A stretch of 31,621 bases of DNA from JAPLST01 sp964397565 (GTDB taxonomy: Bacteria > Auribacterota > UBA3054 > JAPLST01), in NCBI GenBank assembly GCA_964397565.1, contig CAYNJC010000045.1, forward strand, positions 1-31,621. Reading direction: 5' to 3'. The position numbers and the translations under genes are program-made. Shown piece by piece: positions 9,201 through 17,700 of the stretch. Every line of letters begins with the position of its first letter. Within the stretch, counting starts at the first letter, position 1. The notes under the pieces were generated by a model. That model saw nothing but the letters and a program-made list of their open reading frames with translations. It was not told the origin of the DNA and searched no databases.

Positions 9201-10334
9201 CGGGTCGCAATGGTCGGCTTCGAAGCTGTAGCTGCCGTCATTGGCCATGATCTCGTTGAAGCAGACGGCTTCGACGCCATATTCGCTGCCGACCGTCGAG
9301 AGCACGTGATTCTCGTCGCGGTAGTCAATCACATTGGCGATCAAATTTTGCAGGCGGCGCGCAACGGGCTCGAAACGGGCGGTGTCATTGGCGGCGCGCA
9401 GCAGCTTGGTCACCTGACTGCGCGACCCGACGTTCAAGTTGACTTGGCGTTGCCACGCGTGCGTTTGTTCGTCAAAATAGGCGTCGCGCGTGCGGGTGTA
9501 GACCGTGCCGTATTGCCGCAGCGCGCGGCGCGCGTTCAGCCCGAGTTCCTTGCCGCCGGCGGCCTTGCTGGCGACTTCCTGCAGCGAGGAAAACGAGCGG
9601 TCATCCCACACTGGTTGCAGGGCATTAAACTCTTCCGGCTCGTCCACGCCCTCGTCCGGCTCATCAATCACGCCATTGGCATTGTTGTCAATTCCGTCGG
9701 CCGCATATTGCGAGGCGGTATAATTGTCATCCACGCCGCGTTGGCCGGGCGCGCCGTCACGGCCATAGCGATACGCCAGAATATTTTGGCCAAAGGCAAG
9801 GGAGATCGGCAAGCCACGCGTCCGGCCATCCGTCAGCATGGTCTCAAAGGTGCCGACGCCCTGGTGTTGCTGGCGCGGACTGAGCGTGCTGGCGCTGTTC
9901 AAATTAATCTTGCCGGCTTCATCCTGCACCACGATGGCATAGCGCCCGGCCAAGGTGCCGTCGGCCAGGTGGACATAGATCCAGCGTGCATCGCCGGATT
10001 GGCCGTTGGGATTGGGCGTGCCGTCAACCTCGACAGTATCCTCGGTGTTGTGATTTTTGCCGGGGGCAAAGGCGGTGCTCCACAGCTCGCCCGGGTCATC
10101 CCAGCCGGGTTGATCAACGACATCCTGGCGCAGGATTGCCTGGGCATGTTCGAGCGCGGATTTGGTCAGGCATTCGGCCTGCAGGCGCGTCATACTCACG
10201 CGGCCGGCGTCCTGCTCGACACTCATCAGCACGGCAAACGACGCCGCCAGCAACGCCAGAATAGTCAGCACCGACAAGACCGCAATCAATGCGACCCCGC
10301 GGTGTGACTGTCCTGCGCGCCGGACGGTTATCAT
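6231..10334 (-). CDS. Giant GspK-like minor pseudopilin with lamin-tail-like insert
   Basis: 1367 residues from ATG 10334-10332 (GAGGTG six nt upstream; an upstream GTG lies inside that site). The N-terminus is a class III prepilin leader: SHRG then VALIAVLSVLTILALLAASF, with cleavage expected after Gly13. There is no Glu at +5, as in GspK. DEAGKINLNSAS (about 137-148) matches the early GspK motif, and the second motif KININTASERVLSALPGVT (about 1238-1256) begins the C-terminal helix-hairpin-helix-like part. GspK usually has about 300-350 residues; here roughly 1090 residues separate the two motifs. The insert includes a DGIDNNANGVIDEPDEG Ca-binding-like stretch (about 213-233) and a lamin-tail-like (LTD) domain near 690-760 (IIELINISARPISLRNWRVV). 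A second LTD-like start (FNEIM) lies near 365. GspK normally caps the type II pseudopilus tip in the periplasm; the giant insert may contact cargo. No other gsp gene is in the window. Confidence 0.85.
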   Translation of the reverse strand: MITVRRAGQSHRGVALIAVLSVLTILALLAASFAVLMSVEQDAGRVSMTRLQAECLTKSALEHAQAILRQDVVDQPGWDDPGELWSTAFAPGKNHNTEDTVEVDGTPNPNGQSGDARWIYVHLADGTLAGRYAIVVQDEAGKINLNSASTLSPRQQHQGVGTFETMLTDGRTRGLPISLAFGQNILAYRYGRDGAPGQRGVDDNYTASQYAADGIDNNANGVIDEPDEGVDEPEEFNALQPVWDDRSFSSLQEVASKAAGGKELGLNARRALRQYGTVYTRTRDAYFDEQTHAWQRQVNLNVGSRSQVTKLLRAANDTARFEPVARRLQNLIANVIDYRDENHVLSTVGSEYGVEAVCFNEIMANDGSYSFEADHCDPTSTYDQYNLVHRLGRWYNLSGNDRYYGWALRQVDNYGGGGTYISNGIAVRMSNGVTVELDSDMNRSVGGSRYSDFKQLQRDTGGWQPGIWKNAYLKIWLGGTSYTYYPILDNMPSSMRVGVNSINDYTFLKSLVGSSTNSARIDTLWRVHDATDCVFPRVSDCWWFPTQWDRGFKPPDNLHYFVYIGEQNFQGTTSDSGWPFSSTVSGPWKGYNRMLDVDGEPARASESEMVVLRQSDLKNTSMEIPGGKAQIDLLRWSYQDGKAVQARRGYVKVALTSANGTGFSRRGIAASDAYRNKVSFDVAYIMRPDIIELINISARPISLRNWRVVINTGAYADQVGLIEAVPHYNLQSHKFYNDPNPSIPPNGYFYLTNNREIFDVEYGTQPSGTWGDSQDEAYGCFELPDALWGVRYKIRRVRGNTCTVSGSNWRPDQMQYEMVEFHSARPEPQRNGPTGIRKVVYRNTRDTLTFGPIDLTVDGIQAGDDAVIVGMPHAGGFLSMTLKDEYNQITARTIEYGSTDPEEINYSTEKFDPTHYTWVKSRRATFGGNPRLAKNHSLPTGSYVPAFVKDNQYVSVGEIQQVRKSEDWQNIGSRGRGAASTVTLRAIGKYFTVAGVRLDPEEVGVHVQGWKPAFGQVASFGNSGVTTEGARWEPGQWENQTLRMLSGPLKGESFAIVRSAQNSVVVGGYSVPSGMQLRAKKGDQFSVGPGYATPFYYTRQNGDVGVWEWQHKGLERNSYGLYLYGLCDSIDTTEFLEENYNAGLEVSAWNFETQAFDQLPLPGERRTSRAGDAYEIVSGRSQHQYEKNDGAYVGKIHPQHISPKNGIRLQIVARGVNAKRCSGTAWFDYAYLAPGAVFGKININTASERVLSALPGVTPELAHNIALGFDTTGRAQLKPYRSLTDVLNVRGLTPDIYSQMCNLSTIRSDQFRVMITVQSLVDVNRDGIYQPDHDRIGASAGRDVIIDRQELTDDDPLTTSFRTQVSQ

Positions 10335-10419
10335 CGTGCTCACCTCGTGGTGGTGTCAAACAGGGCTAGGGATGCGCGTCCACGCCGGCCATGGTCATGG
10401 CATGCGCAACCGTTTGCAC

Positions 10420-10449
10420 ATGATAGCACATTGCCGGCACATGTGTCAA
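10420..10449 (-). promoter_or_regulatory. Promoter for the GspK-like gene
   Basis: On the minus strand TTGACA (10449-10444), an 18-nt spacer and TATCAT (10425-10420), giving a leader of about 80 nt before the ATG at 10334. It is divergent from the operon promoter at 10801-10829, with the repeat element copies lying between the two. Confidence 0.65.
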
Positions 10450-10571
10450 GCGCTGGCGCACGGCGCAGGCTGAACTGCCGCTATCTACAAGGACCATGAA
10501 ACACCAATGCGCCGGACACTGGCGCGCTTTTCTGCCGGCTCTTGGCCAGTCCCGCCAACGGCGCGGATGAC

Positions 10572-10643
10572 CACGGCAGCAGAAGCCGCCCTCACCGCGG
10601 GCGGCTACAAAGGACGCTGCAACGTGGAACGCGCACTCATTAC
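10572..10643 (+). repeat. MITE-like element, truncated copy B1
   Basis: Right half of the palindromic element. Bases 10574-10642 are identical to 10698-10766 of the adjacent complete copy (69 bp, offset 124). The left half is missing or too diverged to recognise. Its right terminal repeat shares the TACT bases at 10641-10644 with the start of the next copy. Confidence 0.75.
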
Positions 10644-10769
10644 TAATGAATGCGCTTAGATTGGTGTCATGCCCATTGTGGCCGCGGGCGCTGACCGCGG
10701 CAGCAGAAGCCGCCCTCACCGCGGGCGGCTACAAAGGACGCTGCAACGTGGAACGCGCACTCATTAGTA
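10641..10769 (+). repeat. MITE-like palindromic element, copy B2
   Basis: 129 bp with TA at both ends. Its terminal repeats are ACTAATGAATGCGC (left) and GCGCACTCATTAGT (right). The two GC hairpins are at 10681-10701 and 10709-10729. It sits between divergent promoters, so a pure terminator role does not explain this copy. Confidence 0.8.
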
Positions 10770-10800
10770 TCCTGACAGCAGTGGGGCCGGTGGTGCGGGG

Positions 10801-10829
10801 TTGACACGCGCGCATGGCTGTGCTATACT
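10801..10829 (+). promoter_or_regulatory. Promoter of the 20-kb surface-protein operon
   Basis: TTGACA (10801-10806), 17-nt spacer, TATACT (10824-10829): one base from full consensus. Transcription should start near 10836, about 48 nt before the ATG at 10884. It is the only strong promoter recognised for the six plus-strand genes up to 30880. Confidence 0.8.
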
Positions 10830-10883
10830 AACCGAATAACGCTGTACTCATTTTCTTCACCGCTCTCCCACCTTGGAGGCGCC

Positions 10884-12572
10884 ATGAAAGCGTATATTGT
10901 ATTGTGTTGTGTTATTTGTGCGGTCGGGGTGCAGGCTCAGTGGGTTTCGCAAACCGTGGCGCTGCAGCCGGGCTGGAACGCCGTTTTTCTCGAAGTTACG
11001 CCGCTGTCAAATGCGTGTGCCGCGGTCTTTGCCGATCCGGCCATCGAGAGCGTCTGGGCTTGGAATCGCCGCTTTCAGCCGATGCAATTTGTGCGCGATC
11101 CGGCCACGCTGCTGCCGGGCCAGCCGGAATGGTTGACGTGGTTTCCCGCGTCACACCCGCAGGCATTCTTGAATAATCTCTGGCTGGCCGAAGGCAATCG
11201 CGCGTATTTGATCAAGTGCCGCGACGATGCGGCGCCCGCACCGCTGGCCATCACCGGCCGCGCCACCTTGCCGACCATGACGTGGTACCCCGACTCGTTT
11301 AGTCTGGTCGGGTTTTTTGTCGAGGAACAGGCCCCACTCAACTTTGCCCAACTTTTGGGCGCCTCGAGCGCGCATGCTGGCCAACCCGTCTACGCGCTCA
11401 ACCGCACCGGCCACTGGCAGCAAGTGGACACCGCCACGACGCCGGTCACGCGCGGCCAAGCCTACTGGATTCGCAGTGCCGGTGCGTCCAGCTTCACCGG
11501 GCCGCTGCAGGTGGAAGCGTCCGGCGCGCCCACGGTCGATTTTGGCGATATGCTGACCGAACAAGAGCTGCGCATCAAGAATGTTTCGACCAGCACGCGC
11601 ACGGTGCTGCTGACGCCGCTGGCATCCGCCGCGCCACCACCGGGCGCGCCGGCTTTGGCCGGCAGCGTGCCGTTGTCCTACTGGCATGCCGAACCGGCGC
11701 GCACACGGTTCCTGTGGGAACCACTGCAGGGGACGCTGACGCAAACGTTGACGCCGGGTCAGGAATGGGTCGTGCGTGTGCTGATACGGCGGCCGGAGAT
11801 GTCCCCGAGCCAAGTCCCCGGCGCGGAGTATCAGTCATTACTGCTGATTCGCGACAGCAGCGGCATGCGGGTGCTGGCGCCGATCATGGCCACGCGCGGC
11901 GCCACCCTTGACCAGGCCTTGCCGCGCGCCGGGCTGTGGGTCGGCAGTGCGCTGCTGGATCAAGTCAGCGATGTGAACGGCCCGACGACGCCCAGCGCCA
12001 CGCCTTCGCCGCTGCGCTTTCGCCTGATCATTCATCAGGATTCGAATGGCGTGGTGCGCCTGTTGCAGCACGCCACCGTCATGCTGGCGCGCAACGGCGC
12101 GATGACCAACATGGTGATCATCACCAACGACGATTTGGTTCCGCAGTATATGCCGGTGCAACAAAACGGCAACGGTGTCGCCGGCCAGCGCTTCAGTTCG
12201 GTCGTGTTTGGCTTCACCCAGCCACAAGCGATGCAGTTCAACGCCGGCACGCGCGTGCTGACGACCGCGCTCACGATTGACTACAATGACCGGCTCAACC
12301 CGTTCAAGCATCTGTATCATCCCGATCACAACAATCTGGACAATTACACGACCACGCTGCCGGAAGGCGTCCAGGCCTTCACGGTCACCCGCACCATGAC
12401 ACTGGCCTTTTCATCCACGCCGGTGGACGGTGCGACGCAGGCGGGCTGGGGCGATACGCTGGTCGGCGGTGTCTACCGTGAAGCGCTGGATGGCCTGTAT
12501 CATGAAACGTTGAACGTGCAGGGCACCTATGTATTAAAGTTTGTCAGTCCGATCACCACCTTGCTCAACTAG
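10884..12572 (+). CDS. Secreted protein of unrecognised family, first gene of the operon
   Basis: 562 residues; GGAGG lies 4 nt before the ATG. Residues 1-19 (MKAYIVLCCVICAVGVQAQ) form a signal peptide. The mature protein opens with LQPGWNAVFLEVTP, then an aromatic-rich stretch (WAWNRRFQPMQFV, WLTWFPASHP). A second GW-like motif (SFSLVGFFV) and YWIRSAG lie in the first 200 residues. The C-terminal half is predicted beta-rich with TRTVLLTPLA, WVVRVLIRR and LLLIRDSSG strands, and ends TYVLKFVSPITTLLN without a PEP-CTERM tail or membrane anchor. I do not recognise a named domain. As the first gene, 9 nt before the beta-helix gene, it is probably an accessory factor or partner of the secreted proteins that follow. 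It ends in TAG. Confidence 0.85.
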   Translation: MKAYIVLCCVICAVGVQAQWVSQTVALQPGWNAVFLEVTPLSNACAAVFADPAIESVWAWNRRFQPMQFVRDPATLLPGQPEWLTWFPASHPQAFLNNLWLAEGNRAYLIKCRDDAAPAPLAITGRATLPTMTWYPDSFSLVGFFVEEQAPLNFAQLLGASSAHAGQPVYALNRTGHWQQVDTATTPVTRGQAYWIRSAGASSFTGPLQVEASGAPTVDFGDMLTEQELRIKNVSTSTRTVLLTPLASAAPPPGAPALAGSVPLSYWHAEPARTRFLWEPLQGTLTQTLTPGQEWVVRVLIRRPEMSPSQVPGAEYQSLLLIRDSSGMRVLAPIMATRGATLDQALPRAGLWVGSALLDQVSDVNGPTTPSATPSPLRFRLIIHQDSNGVVRLLQHATVMLARNGAMTNMVIITNDDLVPQYMPVQQNGNGVAGQRFSSVVFGFTQPQAMQFNAGTRVLTTALTIDYNDRLNPFKHLYHPDHNNLDNYTTTLPEGVQAFTVTRTMTLAFSSTPVDGATQAGWGDTLVGGVYREALDGLYHETLNVQGTYVLKFVSPITTLLN

Positions 12573-12581
12573 GGATTTTCG

Positions 12582-14687
12582 ATGCGATCAGCGACCGCCT
12601 CTTTGTTTACCTGCAGTTTGCTCCTGTGCAGTCTGACCAGTCTTGCGGCCACACGTTATGTTGCGCTGGGTGGCAGCAACGTTGCACCGTACGCCGCGTG
12701 GGCCACGGCCGCGACGAATATTCCGATCGCGGTCGCCGGCGCGCTGGATGGCGATCTGATTCTGGTGTCGAGCGGGCGCTATGTGGTCGGCACACCGGGT
12801 GACGAATCGTCCGGCAACGGCGTGACGGTGACCAAGGCGCTGACGTTGCAGAGCGCGTTCGGACCGACGCTGACGGTGATTGACGCGAGCGGCTGGCACA
12901 AGCGCTGTGTGTATCTGGGGAACCCGGGCGCAGTGTTGCGCGGCTTTGCGCTGGAAGGCGGCTATGCGCGCACGAACCTTGGGCCGCAAATTTTCCCGGT
13001 CAGTTGTGGCGGCGGCGTGTTCTGTGACGGCGGCGGGCTGGTTGACCAATGCATCGTCACGTTCTGTCGTGCCGGCTGGCAAGGTGGCAATGCCTTTCTG
13101 AATGGCGGCGGCGAGCTGCGCAACTGCCTGCTGCAAGCCGGCGAGGCGCCGGAAAGCGGCGGCGTCTTCTGCAGCAACGGCGGCGCGGTCGTCAATTGCA
13201 CCGTGGTCGATAGCTGGACCCAAGGCACGAATCTGCCGGGCGGCGTCTGGCTCATGAACGGCGGCCGGCTGCTGAACAGCATCGTGTTCGCCAACAGCAA
13301 CAATGTCGGCAGTACCGCCGATGTGTACACGCAGGGCGCCGGTTGGCAATGCGACTATTCGTGCGTCAACGCAGGCTTGGCTGGCGTCGGCAATATCAGC
13401 ACCAATCCGTTCTTTGATGGCCGGCGCTTGCAGCGCGCCTCGCCGTGCCGCAATGCCGGCACTAATTTATTGTGGATGGCCGACGCGGCTGATCTCGACG
13501 GCTCACCGCGCATTCTCGAAGAGATTGTTGACATGGGCGCGTATGAAACACCCGCCTTTTATTATGTTGCCTACAACGGTGGCCAGCGCTATCCATACAC
13601 TTCGTGGGCAATGGCGGCCACCAACATTGCCGATGCCCTGCGCGCGGCGATACCACAGACGACCGTGCTGGTCTCGAATGGTATTTACACTGAAGCGGAT
13701 ACCCTCGTGCCGGGCTCGAACATAACCCTGCAAAGCACGGCTGGCGCGGCGGCCACCATCATTCGCGGCGGCCTGGGCCGGCGCTGCCTGGATCTGCGTT
13801 ATGCCGGCACGGTCGTGCACGGGTTCACCTTGACCGGCGCCACGCTGACCAACGCCGGTGATGCGAGTGGTGCGGGTGTGCGCATAGCGCAAGGCACCTT
13901 GCGCGAGTGCGTGGTCGTCAGCAACACGGCAGGGGAGGCGGGTGGGGGCATCTCGGTGGAGAACGGTTTAGTGCAAGACTGCGTCATTTACGGCAACGCC
14001 GCGCCGCAATTTGGCGGCGGCATCGCGCTGGCGGCGGGCTTGGTCGAAAACAGTATTATCCACAACAATCGCGGTGGCTGGGCCGGCGGCGGGCTCGTGC
14101 TGCAAGGCCCGGGCATGGTGCGCTCGTGCCTTATTGTCAGCAATGTCACGCCGGCCGATCCGGTGCCGGTAGCTGGCAACCAGCGCATCGGCGGCGGCGC
14201 CATCTTTGCGCTCTCGTGCGGCACGCTCGAAAGCTGCACCATTGCCGACAATTACAGCGGCAATGACGCCGGCGGCATCTACAGCATCGACTTCTTCGGC
14301 GCCGGCCAAACTGCCTTGTTGGTCAACACGATTCTGTACGGCAATGTTGCCGCCTCGAACGCGCCCAACTACGCCGGCGGCACCTTGTGGTTTGATCATT
14401 GTTGTCTGCAGCCGGCGCCGGCACCAACGCAGGATGGCGGCAGCAATCTTACGCTCAATCCGCTCTTTGCCGGCGGCTTTCAATTGACTTTCGCCTCGCC
14501 CTGCCGCGACGCGGGCGTGACCCAAACATGGATGGCTGGCGCGACCGATCTGGCGGGCAATCCGCGCATGACCGGCGCCAGTGTTGATATGGGTGCGTAT
14601 GAATTTGTGCCGGAACCGTGGTTGGCCGCTGCGCCGCTGGTGGCGCTGCTGTGCTGGCGGCGGCGCCCGGCGTGGCGCGCATGCTGA
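12582..14687 (+). CDS. Double right-handed beta-helix protein with PEP-CTERM tail
   Basis: 701 residues; ATG 9 nt after the previous stop, with only a weak GGGA upstream, so translation may depend on coupling. Signal peptide about 1-22 (ending SLAA). Two beta-helix domains (about 24-325 and 327-675) each begin with a YVAxxG...PYxxWAxAATNI motif followed by a D/T-xLVSxGxY strand, then coils of about 22-25 residues rich in GGG (A/I/V)F/I and NC(T/I/L)(V/L). Each ends with a SPCR(N/D)AG, DL(D/A)G(S/N)PR and VDMGAYE closing motif. The tail VPEPWLAAAPLVALLCWRRR is a PEP-CTERM-like sorting signal. In known systems this is cleaved by an exosortase in the inner membrane during export to the surface. 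Beta-helix domains suggest polysaccharide binding or cleavage, but no lyase active site was identified; a structural or adhesive role is equally possible. Confidence 0.88.
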   Translation: MRSATASLFTCSLLLCSLTSLAATRYVALGGSNVAPYAAWATAATNIPIAVAGALDGDLILVSSGRYVVGTPGDESSGNGVTVTKALTLQSAFGPTLTVIDASGWHKRCVYLGNPGAVLRGFALEGGYARTNLGPQIFPVSCGGGVFCDGGGLVDQCIVTFCRAGWQGGNAFLNGGGELRNCLLQAGEAPESGGVFCSNGGAVVNCTVVDSWTQGTNLPGGVWLMNGGRLLNSIVFANSNNVGSTADVYTQGAGWQCDYSCVNAGLAGVGNISTNPFFDGRRLQRASPCRNAGTNLLWMADAADLDGSPRILEEIVDMGAYETPAFYYVAYNGGQRYPYTSWAMAATNIADALRAAIPQTTVLVSNGIYTEADTLVPGSNITLQSTAGAAATIIRGGLGRRCLDLRYAGTVVHGFTLTGATLTNAGDASGAGVRIAQGTLRECVVVSNTAGEAGGGISVENGLVQDCVIYGNAAPQFGGGIALAAGLVENSIIHNNRGGWAGGGLVLQGPGMVRSCLIVSNVTPADPVPVAGNQRIGGGAIFALSCGTLESCTIADNYSGNDAGGIYSIDFFGAGQTALLVNTILYGNVAASNAPNYAGGTLWFDHCCLQPAPAPTQDGGSNLTLNPLFAGGFQLTFASPCRDAGVTQTWMAGATDLAGNPRMTGASVDMGAYEFVPEPWLAAAPLVALLCWRRRPAWRAC

Positions 14688-14719
14688 GCGCGTTTTTTAG
14701 CTTTCACCGTGAGGTGAGT

Positions 14720-17700
14720 ATGAATGTTCGCTGCACACTCCTGGCGTGGATGGCCTGCGGCCTGCTGTCGGCCGGGCCAAATCAACAAGTCGGCCCGGGG
14801 CCCGATCCGTCCGGCTGGCCCGGCACGCCGCAAACCAAGCTCGGCTGGAATTTCCTGGACCCGCACAATCCGGTCAACGCGAATCTCTTGCCCGGCTGGA
14901 CCACCATGCCATCCGGCACACCGCCCGCCTGGGGCTTTCAGCAGAATCTCACCTATGCCGGCCAGCCCGCCCAATGGTACAACACCCTGCCCGTGCCACA
15001 AAGCAGCGATCCGAACATGCCGTTTGTCGACACCTATATCTGGTTCTCGTTTGTCTACGATTACAACATTAACTGGACCGGCGCGGGCAGTGTATTTCAT
15101 CGCCCCCACGCCATTTTTTCGAGCATTGTCGGCCTGCACCCGGATGGCAGTGAGGCCAATGTCGGGCTTGTGCAGTCCTACACGGAATTGTACTTTGACG
15201 TCAACGGCAGGCTCATCAATCAACAGACGCAACTGACCAATGTGCGCTATGCCTGCTTCACCCAGGGGCTGCTGGTCAGCAACGACAGCATCAGCGCGAT
15301 TGGGTTTAATCTAGGCACGGACTTTTTCACGCAGAACGGCCAGACCTATTATCAGGGCGACATCTGGCAGCCCTATCTGCAACTGCTCAGCACGCGGCAG
15401 CGCCTGCCGCTGACCACGCTGCGCGCGCAAGTCACCTACAGTAACCAGCAGCAATGGGTGCAGACCAGCGGTGGCGTCTTTACTGGCGTGACGACCATTG
15501 CCGTCTCATGCTCCAATTTCGCCGCCAGTTTCTATTACACCCTCGATGGCAGCACGCCGACCAGTGCGTCGCCCCGGCCCATCGTGCGTGAGGGCTATAA
15601 TGAAATCATTCTGACGAACAGTTGCACGCTGCGCGTCATGGCCTCGCTCGGTTCGTACGCCCCCAGCTACGCCAGTGCGGTGTTCTCGCTAACCGTGCCG
15701 CCGCCGACATTCTCCCCCGGTTATGGGACGTTTTTCAATCCGTCCTACGTCAATATTTCCTGCCGCGACGACCAGAACAACTTGTTCAATCCGGTTGCGC
15801 TCTATTACACCAGCGATGGCAGCGACCCGACCACGGCCAGCACGCCGATCACCAATGGCCAGAACGTGCTGGTCAGTGTCAGCGGCAATCCGCTCAAAGC
15901 GCTGGCCACACGCACCAGTTGGCTTTCGAGCAGCGGTCGCAGTGAAGAATACATGCTGATGGTCTCGAATATCGTGATGAATCCGTCCGGCGGGTTTTTC
16001 CCCGGACCGACCAATATTCTGGTCAGTTGCGCGACACTTGGCGCGGACATTCATTATGAAAAAGGGCTCAGTCCACCCAGCCCGACGCTGGCATCGCCGG
16101 TCGCCATCAACGGCAGCATTTCGATTTCGGGCAGCACGGTCGTGCGCGCCAAGGGCATGAAGAACGGCTGGCTGGACGGCCCGGAAACGGTGGGCTATTT
16201 CATTGCCGGCGCGACATACACGTACCTCGGCACCTTGGTTCCGCCGGCGGCCGGCGGCCGCGCTGATGCCGCCCATCCGCCCCAGCTCTTCAGTCAGGGT
16301 GGCGGTGGCGGGTATATCACGAACATGGTGATCAATGGCGGCAGCACCAATTATGTTGTGGCGTGGAGCAATTTCGTCACGCGCGGCGTGTACCTCTCGT
16401 ATACCAATGTGGTTGTGTCCGTCAATCCGGGCGAGCTTGAAATTGATTGGTGGGACGGCGCGACCGGCACGGTCAAATCGTTGTACATCATCCAGGCCGG
16501 GCCGTCGCCCGGCACCCGCGCGAAAAAACTGTATTGGAACCAACCGCCGTCGCGCGGGCCGCTGGTGGATGTCACGGCCGTGCCACAACTGACCTTCTTT
16601 TACAACGAAGACATTCTGGCGCCGACCAATACCGTCTCGCCCGAAACCGTCTGGGTCGCCTCCAGCGGCGCAAAGCAGCATCTGTACGCGCGCGCCGGCA
16701 TGGGCTACCTGGTGTTGCTGTACGAAGGCGCGGTGACCAACGGCCCGCTGTACGGCGTCGACGTGGTGCAGGTGATGCCCAACACCGGCTGGCATGAGAA
16801 CAATGTGCCGGTGGGCGCGCAGTTGCTGCCCGTGGTGATCGTCAGCAATCCGGCGGCGCCCTATGTCTCGGCCGGTAACGACAGCACACCGACGCTGATC
16901 TATCAACACGGCGTGCAGGGCAAAATGAATGGCACCGTGTTTGCCATCAATCAGAACACCCTGATGCCCTTGATGGAAGTGTTTTTTCAGGAGATCGGCG
17001 GCCATGGTTTCAATGTCAATTGGCCCTATGAAATGGATCGCTACTGCGCCTATTGGCCGGAGGAAAACGACCGGCACAAGCCGGCACACCTGTATGTGCG
17101 CGGCGACCGCGAGGACGACATCGGGCCGCCCTTCAACATTCCCGCGGCCCTCAATCCCGAGCTGATGACGGCGGAGCGATTCGCCGATGCGGCGGACCAT
17201 GGCTTTCTGAGCACCAACGCCTTCATGTCGAGCGGGCCCGGCCGCTCGCTGCTCAAATTCTCGACCGACAACGGCAACGGCCAGCCGGGCAGCGAATGGG
17301 TCGGCTTCGAGACGATCAAGTCGATCGAGCGCGCCACCTTGCTGTGGCAATATCGGCGCCTGCTGCGCTTGCAGCCGCCCACGCCCGTGGCCAATTATCA
17401 AGTGCGCGTGGTGCTGTCCAACACGTTTGCCTATGCGCACTGCAACCCCGGTGGCAGCGACCTGCGCTTCTACGACGCCGGCGGCGAGGAGCTGGATTAC
17501 TGGATCGAGCAGTGGAACAATGCCGGCGTGTCGATCATCTGGATTGAAGCGAGTGACGCACAGACCGCCACCATCTACTTCGAGTATGGCAACACCAACA
17601 CGTATCCGCTCAGCAGCGCGTGGGACACGTTCGACCTGTACGACGACTTCACCGAGGGGCTTGACCAGTGGAACCTGCTGGGTGCGCCGCTGGCGCAGAA

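Noticed and set aside
7716..10307. 863-codon open frame on the plus strand
   Set aside because: Shadow of the GspK-like gene, whose minus frame carries the prepilin leader and both GspK motifs.
12588..14525. Minus-strand frames opposite the first beta-helix gene
   Set aside because: Antisense shadows without start signals; the plus frame has signal peptide, repeats and sorting tail.
14618..14719. Upstream start of the giant gene
   Set aside because: The 34 extra residues overlap the previous gene, are Ala/Arg-rich shadow and precede a clear signal peptide that has its own GAGGTGA site.
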